Source: Scatosoma sp045655705
GTDB taxonomy: Bacteria; Bacillota; Clostridia; Christensenellales; Borkfalkiaceae
Direction: 5' to 3'
NCBI GenBank assembly: GCA_045655705.1
Contig: JAZOPU010000001.1
Span: 1 to 5,886, forward strand
DNA: 5,886 nucleotides
The notes under the pieces are model-generated. The model made no database searches. It was given only the letters and a program-made list of their open reading frames with translations, and was not told the DNA's origin. Each line of letters opens with the position of its first letter. The first letter of the stretch is position 1. The position numbers were made by a program, and so were the translations under genes. Shown here piece by piece: positions 1 through 5,309 of this stretch.

Positions 1-102
1 GAAATGGTTGGAATCAAATCGGAATAAGAAAAAATAAATTACCGCTTGCTTGTGTGCAGTAGGCGAGTTGAGATGGCGTTGGGACGCCTGTGCCAGTATT
101 CA

Positions 103-144
103 CGCACTTTAGTGCGCAAAATAAAGCCCCCACTTTAGTGGGGG
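103..144. repeat. Tandem hairpins sharing a CACTTTAGTG core
   Basis: Two inverted repeats stand 26 bp apart. The first is CGCACTTTAGTGCG at 103-116 and the second is the cotransporter terminator stem at 127-144. Both have the same ten-base core CACTTTAGTG (105-114 and 131-140). The flanking bases differ but pair in each copy (CG/CG in the first, CC/GG immediately outside the core of the second). The first hairpin has only an imperfect T-run behind it on either strand, so it is not an obvious terminator itself. A third unrelated hairpin, GGCGT-TGGG-ACGCC, lies nearby at 75-88. What the group does is unknown. Confidence 0.55.
117..144 (-). terminator. Intrinsic terminator after the Na+/Pi cotransporter gene
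   Basis: On the minus strand, five bases after the TAA of the cotransporter gene, CCCCCAC (plus-strand 127-133) pairs perfectly with GTGGGGG (138-144) around a four-base loop. The stem is followed in the direction of transcription by CTTTATTTT. The short GC-rich stem plus T-rich tail is the normal form of a Rho-independent terminator. On the plus strand the tail is weaker (ATATTTACTTTT), so activity in that direction is doubtful. Confidence 0.85.
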
Positions 145-148
145 ATAT

Positions 149-1783
149 TTACTTTTCGTCGTTATGAACGAGATAATTCAAGTGATCGCCTACACGCTCT
201 AAATTGCAAACGAGATTGATAAATATCGTGTTGTTCTCCGGTCTGCACTTACCTTGCGACAAACGCGTGATATGCTCAGCAACCAGCTCCCGACGTTTTT
301 CGTCGATCTTTTCTTCCAAGTCGTCCGAAGCCTGTATCAAATCCCGCTTATTTTCCAAAACCGTCGTTTTTACCAATGCATACTGATCGTGTAACATAGC
401 ATGCATTTCGCTTAATTTCTCGTTGATACCGTCGGAGAAAACGAGATTATCGCGCACTTCGCGTTGCGTATATTTCGTTAAATTATCGGCAAGCTCCGCG
501 ATACGCTCGATATCGCCGATACTGTTATGCAACGCATTCACTTCCTTTTCATTGGATAAGGAAATACCGCTTGCTGAAACGCGAACGAGATAGTCGCTAA
601 TTTGTCCACCGAGTTTGGAAACGCGTGCGTTATAGTCGTATACTGCATCAATCACAGCCAAATCCCTACGAATAAACCCGTCAAAGGCAACCCGCAAACT
701 TTCCATTGCCATATCCGCCATACGGAAACTCTCTTTTTTCAGCTGTCCGATTGCAACGGCAGGCGTTGCCAAGAAACGCTTATCCATAAATACAAGCCCT
801 AAATCCCTTTCTTCCGCTTGTGGTTTGTCTTTAATTATGATCGTGGAAAGCTTCACGAGCACTTTGGTAAACGGCAAGAAGAGTAGCGTGCACACGAGAT
901 TAAAGAAAGTGTGGAACATTGCTATTTGCGTACTCGGTTCGGGGAACCAACGAACAAACGTTACGTCGAAGAAATCCCGCCACATAAGTAGCATCGTCAT
1001 AAACAGTAGCGCGCCCGTTACGTTGAACAACAGGTGAATAATACTCGCCCGTTTCGCATTCACACTCGTGCCAATCGAAGAGATGAGCGCCGTTACGCAA
1101 GAGCCGATATTCGAGCCTAAAATGAGATATAATACGGCGTTTCCACCACCGCCGATAATCAGCCCCGCACTTGCCATGGCAATAATTACCGTCGTTACGG
1201 CACTTGAAGATTGCACGAGCGCCGTAAACGCAATACCAAAAGCAAGGAGTAAAAACGGGTTATTCAGCGACGCAAGAAGCGAAGTTACCGCTTGGTTTTG
1301 CGCATATGCTTTCATGGTACCAGACATAACGTCCAGTCCAAAAAACACCATCCCCAGCCCTGCAAGCGCAAGACCTATGCTTTTGATTTTGTCTTTTTTG
1401 GAAAACATTTCCATCATAACGCCGACGAATAGCAACGCGATGAAAAGCGAATCAATCGGCAACGCTTGCAAAGCGGCAAGCTGTGCGGTAATCGTCGTAC
1501 CGATATTCGCGCCCATAATCACCGCGGCGGCTTGGTGCAACGTCATAATACCTGCATTCACGAACCCCACGACCATAACGGTGGTAACGCCCGAGCTTTG
1601 CACCACGGCTGTGGAAACAGCACCCATACCTACCCCCACCCATTTTTTATCGGAGGTCTTGTTAAATAATACTTTCAGACTGTTTCCCGCAATTTTTTCC
1701 ATATTATCGCTAAGAAGCTTGAAGCCGAGCAAAAATGCACCGCAACCTGCAAGTATCAAAACGATATTTTCAAACAATTCCAT
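149..1783 (-). CDS. Na+/phosphate cotransporter with C-terminal PhoU domain (NptA/YjbB family)
   Basis: This is a 544-residue inner-membrane protein of the Na/Pi-cotransporter (PNaS, type II) family, predicted to couple sodium movement to phosphate transport. The N-terminal half is very hydrophobic and holds the family's two inverted repeats. The first has QSSG at residues 62-65 and GANIGTT at 91-97. The second has QSSS at 191-194 and GSNIGSC at 223-229. The QSS motifs form the substrate and sodium site in characterised relatives. After about residue 320 the protein becomes soluble and helical and matches a PhoU-like domain (about 345-540), including ERVGDH at 529-534, a form of the PhoU metal-binding E-x-x-x-D signature. 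Family members with this PhoU fusion usually run to about 540-600 residues, so it looks complete. The ATG at 1781-1783 fits the family N-terminus (MELFENIVLILAGCGAFLLG), but the best Shine-Dalgarno (AAGGAG, 1798-1803) is 14 bases away, longer than usual. The gene has its own promoter and terminator and seems monocistronic. Transport direction (uptake or export) cannot be told from the sequence; the E. coli relative YjbB has been linked to phosphate export. Confidence 0.93.
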   Translation of the reverse strand: MELFENIVLILAGCGAFLLGFKLLSDNMEKIAGNSLKVLFNKTSDKKWVGVGMGAVSTAVVQSSGVTTVMVVGFVNAGIMTLHQAAAVIMGANIGTTITAQLAALQALPIDSLFIALLFVGVMMEMFSKKDKIKSIGLALAGLGMVFFGLDVMSGTMKAYAQNQAVTSLLASLNNPFLLLAFGIAFTALVQSSSAVTTVIIAMASAGLIIGGGGNAVLYLILGSNIGSCVTALISSIGTSVNAKRASIIHLLFNVTGALLFMTMLLMWRDFFDVTFVRWFPEPSTQIAMFHTFFNLVCTLLFLPFTKVLVKLSTIIIKDKPQAEERDLGLVFMDKRFLATPAVAIGQLKKESFRMADMAMESLRVAFDGFIRRDLAVIDAVYDYNARVSKLGGQISDYLVRVSASGISLSNEKEVNALHNSIGDIERIAELADNLTKYTQREVRDNLVFSDGINEKLSEMHAMLHDQYALVKTTVLENKRDLIQASDDLEEKIDEKRRELVAEHITRLSQGKCRPENNTIFINLVCNLERVGDHLNYLVHNDEK

Positions 1784-1883
1784 TCTTTTCTTTCGTTCTC
1801 CTTATTCTTTTTCCACCGATTTCCCCTCGTGTAGCCATTTTGGAAAGTCTTTTTGAAAATGAGCAAAAATATTACGCAAGTCT

Positions 1884-1912
1884 ATTATACAATATTTTTT
1901 ATTAAATGTCAC
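1884..1912 (-). promoter_or_regulatory. Sigma-A promoter of the Na+/Pi cotransporter gene
   Basis: On the minus strand, GTGACA (plus coordinates 1907-1912, five of six bases of the TTGACA consensus) is followed after exactly 17 bp by TATAAT (1884-1889). It lies between the yfcE terminator and the cotransporter start codon. The expected transcription start is near 1877, which leaves a leader of about 94 nt. I recognise no riboswitch in that leader and no convincing Pho box in the promoter. Confidence 0.75.
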
Positions 1913-1936
1913 CTGTTTGAAGAAAAAAAATCACGC

Positions 1937-1970
1937 AAAATAAAAAAAATATCGACTTTTTCAATCGATA
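1937..1970 (-). terminator. Intrinsic terminator after yfcE, ending the cadA-rdgB-yfcE operon
   Basis: Thirteen bases beyond the yfcE stop codon, minus-strand TATCGA...TCGATA (arms at 1965-1970 and 1950-1955) forms a hairpin. It can extend by a G-T and a T-A pair to a five-base loop, and is followed at once by eight T residues (1942-1949). On the plus strand the same hairpin is followed by C and six T residues (1972-1977), so it could also stop transcription from the other side, although no plus-strand gene is seen. Confidence 0.85.
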
Positions 1971-1983
1971 CTTTTTTAAGCTA

Positions 1984-2466
1984 TTAAAAAACGCTTTCCC
2001 CAACGATAACGGGCGTGCATTTATCGCCGTGCACTACGAGATAAGCATAACTGCCACCTTTACCCACCGCACAGCGCAAAGAGCCGGGGTTGATTAACGT
2101 AACGCCGTTTAACTGGGTAATTAACGGTGTGTGCGTATGTCCGTATAACGCAATTTGACAAGCGCGCCCTTTCGCTTCTTCGGCAAGTGCGTATAAATGT
2201 GATTTCACGTGGTATTTGTGTCCGTGGCAATAAAATATGCGCAAGCCTTCCACTTCTAAAACACCTTCCGTGGGATAGGAAGAGAAGAAATCACAATTTC
2301 CCGCGCAAAAATACACCTTGTCGGGGTTATCTTTCGTGATCGTGCGTATATCTCCCACACCGTCGCCCAAGTGTATCAAATAATCGTTTTCTTCAATCAA
2401 AGGTCGTAAACTTTCCACACCTTTCAAGTTCCCGTGCGAATCGGATATCACGATAATTTTCTTCAT
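1984..2466 (-). CDS. yfcE: YfcE/MJ0936-family metallophosphoesterase
   Basis: A 160-residue cytosolic calcineurin-like phosphoesterase with the complete metal-binding set of the family: D9-x-H11 in the SDSHGN motif, D35 in HLGD, N57 in GNCD, H81 in HGH, and H110-x-H112 in GHTH. NPGS at 126-129 is also typical. Such proteins bind two divalent metal ions, often manganese, and hydrolyse phosphodiesters in vitro; the physiological substrate is generally unknown. The length is normal for YfcE and MJ0936. The ATG at 2464-2466 has GGAG (2474-2477) seven bases upstream. Only one base separates it from the TGA of rdgB (2468-2470), so the two genes are probably translationally coupled. The yfcE name is used at family level; the orthologue's true role is not known. 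Confidence 0.93.
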   Translation of the reverse strand: MKKIIVISDSHGNLKGVESLRPLIEENDYLIHLGDGVGDIRTITKDNPDKVYFCAGNCDFFSSYPTEGVLEVEGLRIFYCHGHKYHVKSHLYALAEEAKGRACQIALYGHTHTPLITQLNGVTLINPGSLRCAVGKGGSYAYLVVHGDKCTPVIVGESVF

Positions 2467-2467
2467 A

Positions 2468-3049
2468 TCATTTCTCCAACCGCTTCCATTCTTTCAATAG
2501 CGCTTGTAACGCACGATAACGGTGTGAAACAGTGTTTTTTTCTTCTGACGTCGCCTCCCCGAACGATTTTCCCAAATCGTCGCTTTGGAAAATGCAATCA
2601 TAGCCAAATCCGCCCGTGCCCACTTCTTCCTTTAAAATACGCCCATACGTCTTCCCTTCCACAACGATTTCTTTGCCGTCTGGGAACGTCAATGCCACCG
2701 CGCTCACAAAATAAGCGCTACGGTCTTTTTTATTTTGCAAATTTTTCAATAATAAATCGCGATTCTTCTTATCGTTGCCGTGTTCGCCAGCGTACCGCGC
2801 ACTACGCACGCCAGGTGCACCGTCAAGGGCAGGCACACACAAACCGCTATCGTCCGCAAGCGCAATGCATTGCATTGCTCGTGTTGCGGCGCGCGCTTTC
2901 AAAAGCGCATTTTCCGCAAAGGTGTCGCCTGTTTCTTCCACTTCTTCGCAAAACCCCGCTTGTTTTTGCCCGATCACTTCAAAACTCGTAAAAATATCCG
3001 CAATCTCACGTAGCTTATGCGCGTTGCCCGTTGCTACCACTAATTTCAT
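2468..3049 (-). CDS. rdgB: XTP/dITP diphosphatase (RdgB/HAM1 family)
   Basis: A 193-residue cytosolic nucleotide pyrophosphatase of the Ham1/RdgB family. It hydrolyses XTP, ITP and dITP to monophosphates and so keeps deaminated purines out of DNA and RNA. Family motifs appear in order: TGNAHK at 7-12 (nucleotide binding), TFAENALLKA at 43-52, ADDSGL at 65-70 with the catalytic and metal-binding acidic residues, GAPGVRSARYAG at 77-88, TGGFGYDCIF at 145-154, and SHR at 175-177 near the C-terminus. The length is typical (about 190-200 residues). The ATG at 3047-3049 is preceded by GAGGA (3057-3061) seven bases away, which fixes the start. It lies 15 bp after the ATPase stop codon and 1 bp before yfcE, so co-transcription with both is expected. 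An rdgB-yfcE pair is common in Clostridia, often behind rph (RNase PH), which is not seen here. Confidence 0.95.
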   Translation of the reverse strand: MKLVVATGNAHKLREIADIFTSFEVIGQKQAGFCEEVEETGDTFAENALLKARAATRAMQCIALADDSGLCVPALDGAPGVRSARYAGEHGNDKKNRDLLLKNLQNKKDRSAYFVSAVALTFPDGKEIVVEGKTYGRILKEEVGTGGFGYDCIFQSDDLGKSFGEATSEEKNTVSHRYRALQALLKEWKRLEK

Positions 3050-3064
3050 TTGATTATCCTCACT

Positions 3065-5140
3065 TTATATTTTTCCACGCACTCTCAACGCGTTACAAAC
3101 CGCACAAAGCATAACGCCCACGTCCGCAAATAAGGCAAGTCCCAAAGGCAATACTCCCAAAACGCCAAGCGCCATAAACCCCGCTTTCATTACGATTGAA
3201 AACAAAATATTTTGTATAACGATCCTGCGTGTTTTTTTCGCGATTTTTATCGCCTTGCAAAGCCCGCGCAAATCGTCGGAGATTAAAACCATATCCGAAG
3301 CTTCCACCGCCGCGGCGCTACCAATTGTTCCCATAGACACCGCACAATCCGCCACCGTCATAACCGGTGCGTCATTCACTCCGTCGCCAACGTAAACGAG
3401 TGCTCCGCTTGCCTTCAATGCAATTGCCGTTTTCATTTTGCTATCGGGTAAAAGATTGGAATACACTTCATCCACGGCAAGCTCTTGCGCAATTTTTTCC
3501 GCACGGTTTTTTCTATCACCCGTTAATATAACCGTTTTGCTCACGCCCAGCCTTTTTAACTCCTGCAACACGAGTTTTGCTTCCGCGCGCACTTCGTCGC
3601 CCACTTCCACCACACCGATAAACTCGCGGTTTTTCGCAACGTATACGAGCGTATATCCGAAATCTTTGGGATTTGGTACGAACGTTACGCCGTTTTCGCG
3701 CAAATGCTCCGCATTGCCAACGACCACTTCTTGACCGTCTATATCCCCGCAAAGCCCACGCCCTGCGATCTCTTTTATATTTTCTACCGCGTAGATATCT
3801 TTTTGCGATTCAAACGCTTTCGCGATCGGATGCGTGGAATATTTTTCAAGAGATGCGGCAAGTTTAAGAATTTCTTCTGCCGTATATTCCTTTTCCCCGT
3901 ATGCACCGCAAACGGAAAATTTGCCTTTTGTGAGCGTGCCCGTTTTATCCAGTGCTACCGTTTTGGTTTTTGCAAGCGTATCTAAATGCGTGGCGCCTTT
4001 GATAAGCACTCCGTTTTGTGCCGCTGTTCCTATCCCCGAAAAATAGGTAAGCGGAACGGAAATAACGAGCGCACAAGGACAGGAGATTACGAGAAAAGTA
4101 AGCGCGGATTGCACCCAACGGGTAAAATCTTTCAACCCGCTCAAAAGCGGAACAAATACGCCTATAACGATTGCCAAGCCACAAACGACGGGGGTATAAA
4201 ACCGTGCAAATTTTGTAATAAATTTTTCAGGTGTTGCTTTGCTTGCCGACGCGTTTTCAACAAGATCAAGTATCTTTTTGACCGCACTTTCTTGATAAAG
4301 CGTCGTTACACGCATCGTAAAAGCGTCCCCGACGTTGATACAACCCGAAAGCAAATTTTCGCCCTTTTTCTTCGTTTGAAACTCGGCTTCTCCCGTGAGC
4401 GATTTGCTATCAAGCGTTGCGTTTTCTCCCAGCAATTCGCCGTCCACGGGGATTTTTTCTCCCGTGCGAACGAGCAATATATCTCCCACTTGCAATTCTT
4501 CGGGCGTTTTGCTAATTTGCCCGTGCGTTTCGTCAAGCACCACCGCAAATTCGCTTTTGAGTTCCATAAGTTTTGTAACCGAACGGCGAGATGCGTTTAC
4601 TGCCATGCTTTGCAACGTTTCCCCTGTTTGATAAAGGAGCACGACCATAACGCTTTCAAACAGTTCCCCAAGCGCAAACGCACCCAAAGACGCAATCGTC
4701 ATTAGAAAATTTTCATCAAATATCTTACCCTTTTTAAGATTTTTTACCGTAGAAATCAAAACTGGATACGCCACAAATGCGTATAAAACCGCGAAAACCA
4801 CGTATTTGGCTATCTTCATAAATAGCATATCCGAAGCAAAGTGAAAAAGCACCCCGCATACGATTAAAGCAATCGCGGAGAACGCAAGCGATATTAGCTC
4901 TTTTTTGTGCGTTGGTTTGCTTTCTTCGTTGTCTTTTTCAATAACGCACACTTCTTCAAAGGCGTTGGCATGACGTATCACCCTATCCAACGCTTCTTCA
5001 TTTTCGTATTCCACCGTCAATTTTTGGCTAACGAATACGAGTGAAGCAAAATGCACCCCTTCTAATTTCGATATTTCTCTTTCCAGCTGTGCGGCACAAT
5101 GCGCACAATCCAAACCTGTAAGTTGTAAGACTTTTTTCAT
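3065..5140 (-). CDS. cadA: Heavy-metal P1B-type ATPase, Zn2+/Cd2+/Pb2+ exporter
   Basis: A 691-residue P1B-2 ATPase that uses ATP to export soft divalent metals (Zn, Cd, Pb) across the cytoplasmic membrane. The N-terminus carries one heavy-metal-associated domain with GLDCAHC at 9-15. Paired membrane segments follow from about residue 80. The actuator loop has TGEA at 249-252, and the intramembrane metal site CPC is at 354-356 within SCPCALVISVP. The phosphorylation site is DKTGT, with D398. The nucleotide-binding domain has the HP motif at H437-P438. TGDR (540-543) and GDGVND (585-590) complete the P-domain. K652 in membrane helix 7 and D673 in helix 8 (FADVG) correspond to the Lys and Asp that mark the Zn/Cd class and are absent from copper pumps, so this is cadA/zntA-like, not copA. 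All catalytic residues are present. The ATG at 5138-5140 is chosen because a perfect AGGAGG lies nine bases upstream and the protein begins at the expected edge of the metal-binding domain. The frame stays open to a TTG at 5228-5230, but those 30 extra residues do not look like the family and would begin almost at the transcription start. cadA is used by class; zntA would be equally fair. Confidence 0.95.
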   Translation of the reverse strand: MKKVLQLTGLDCAHCAAQLEREISKLEGVHFASLVFVSQKLTVEYENEEALDRVIRHANAFEEVCVIEKDNEESKPTHKKELISLAFSAIALIVCGVLFHFASDMLFMKIAKYVVFAVLYAFVAYPVLISTVKNLKKGKIFDENFLMTIASLGAFALGELFESVMVVLLYQTGETLQSMAVNASRRSVTKLMELKSEFAVVLDETHGQISKTPEELQVGDILLVRTGEKIPVDGELLGENATLDSKSLTGEAEFQTKKKGENLLSGCINVGDAFTMRVTTLYQESAVKKILDLVENASASKATPEKFITKFARFYTPVVCGLAIVIGVFVPLLSGLKDFTRWVQSALTFLVISCPCALVISVPLTYFSGIGTAAQNGVLIKGATHLDTLAKTKTVALDKTGTLTKGKFSVCGAYGEKEYTAEEILKLAASLEKYSTHPIAKAFESQKDIYAVENIKEIAGRGLCGDIDGQEVVVGNAEHLRENGVTFVPNPKDFGYTLVYVAKNREFIGVVEVGDEVRAEAKLVLQELKRLGVSKTVILTGDRKNRAEKIAQELAVDEVYSNLLPDSKMKTAIALKASGALVYVGDGVNDAPVMTVADCAVSMGTIGSAAAVEASDMVLISDDLRGLCKAIKIAKKTRRIVIQNILFSIVMKAGFMALGVLGVLPLGLALFADVGVMLCAVCNALRVRGKI

Positions 5141-5149
5141 TTTAATTTT

Positions 5150-5155
5150 CCTCCT
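5150..5155 (-). promoter_or_regulatory. Ribosome binding site of the metal ATPase gene
   Basis: Minus-strand AGGAGG, a full match to the anti-Shine-Dalgarno core, ends nine bases before the ATG at 5138-5140. It decides the start of the ATPase in favour of the internal ATG over the upstream TTG. It overlaps the TAG stop (5154-5156) of the ArsR-like relic. This is how a repressor gene and its efflux gene are spaced when translated in tandem, and it supports the view that an intact repressor once sat here. Confidence 0.9.
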
Positions 5156-5252
5156 ACACTCGACAGTCAAGGTGCTCTTTCCCCATTTCCACCATTTCCC
5201 GCACGTGTTCGTCCGCAATAGAATATTCAATATTATATATTAAATTACGCAT
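5154..5252 (-). pseudogene. Relic of an ArsR/SmtB (CadC/CzrA-like) metal-sensing repressor, C-terminal end only
   Basis: The minus strand holds a 32-codon frame ending in TAG inside the ATPase ribosome binding site. From codon 8 on (about 5231-5154) it reads IEYSIADEHV, then a short helix, then GKEHLDCRV. This looks like the last strand and alpha-5 helix of ArsR/SmtB repressors. The alpha-5 ligand spacing is kept: D14, H16 two residues on, H27 thirteen on, and C30 sixteen on. In CzrA the ligands are D84, H86, H97 and H100, so only the fourth is changed, to Cys. The winged-helix DNA-binding part, some 70-90 residues, is missing, because an in-frame TAA lies 15 bases before the ATG and the acetyltransferase terminator directly follows. 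The ATG at 5250-5252 lies between the -35 and -10 boxes of the promoter here, so it cannot be translated from that promoter. No later start has a good ribosome binding site. Position directly ahead of a cadA-type gene fits a former cadC. The family call rests on my reading of a short stretch; chance is unlikely but not excluded. Confidence 0.65.
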
Positions 5253-5260
5253 CTTGTCAA
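5232..5260 (-). promoter_or_regulatory. Consensus sigma-A promoter of the ATPase-rdgB-yfcE operon
   Basis: On the minus strand, TTGACA (5255-5260) and TATAAT (5232-5237) both match the consensus at all six positions and are separated by exactly 17 bp (5238-5254). The predicted transcription start is near 5225, about 85 nt before the ATPase ATG. The -35 box begins only six bases after the T-tract of the upstream terminator. The -10 box directly adjoins the ArsR-like relic, whose remaining codons become untranslated leader. An imperfect palindrome (5219-5237, centred at 5228) overlaps the -10 box, but in such AT-rich sequence I would not call it an operator. Confidence 0.85.
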
Positions 5261-5266
5261 GTTTTT

Positions 5267-5303
5267 AAAAAATTCAAGCGAAAGAAAAGAAATTCTTTCG
5301 CTT
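5267..5303 (-). terminator. Intrinsic terminator after the acetyltransferase-like gene
   Basis: On the minus strand, AAGCGAAAGAA (plus coordinates 5293-5303) pairs without mismatch with TTCTTTCGCTT (5276-5286) around a six-base loop. After three bases a run of six T residues follows (5267-5272). It begins six bases beyond the TAA of the GNAT-like gene and separates that gene from the ATPase operon. Confidence 0.9.
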
Positions 5304-5309
5304 TATCGA

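Noticed and set aside
1..37. Possible end of a plus-strand gene running in from the left edge
   Set aside because: All three plus frames are open at the edge (stops at 25-27, 35-37 and 58-60), but the stretch is too short to tell coding from chance.
39..107. A 22-codon GTG-started frame on the minus strand downstream of the cotransporter
   Set aside because: It has no ribosome binding site, its start lies inside a hairpin, and it resembles no protein I can name with confidence.
1068..1856. A 262-codon open frame on the plus strand
   Set aside because: It lies antisense to the N-terminal half of a clearly real cotransporter gene with conserved motifs. Its translation is low-complexity (Ala, Thr, Ile, Pro) as expected of a shadow frame, and it matches no family I know.
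1784..1883. Riboswitch or Pho-type regulation in the cotransporter leader
   Set aside because: Only weak stems (TTTCC with GGAAA) can be drawn. No known aptamer core is recognised, and there is no spaced direct repeat of Pho-box type near the promoter.
3986..4705. A 239-codon plus-strand frame inside the ATPase gene
   Set aside because: It is antisense to catalytic motifs of the P-type ATPase. The composition is rich in Arg, Lys, Cys and Phe, and no recognisable domain or ribosome binding site is seen.
5141..5230. A 30-residue N-terminal extension of the ATPase from a TTG start
   Set aside because: It would begin almost at the predicted transcription start and has no ribosome binding site. 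The same bases read in another phase as the ArsR-like relic, and AGGAGG sits correctly before the internal ATG at 5138-5140.
5219..5237. Imperfect palindrome over the -10 box as an ArsR-type operator
   Set aside because: It is AT-only apart from a few bases and does not match the 12-2-12 operator form of SmtB/CzrA. Part of it lies within former repressor codons, so it is kept only as a weak possibility within a finding.
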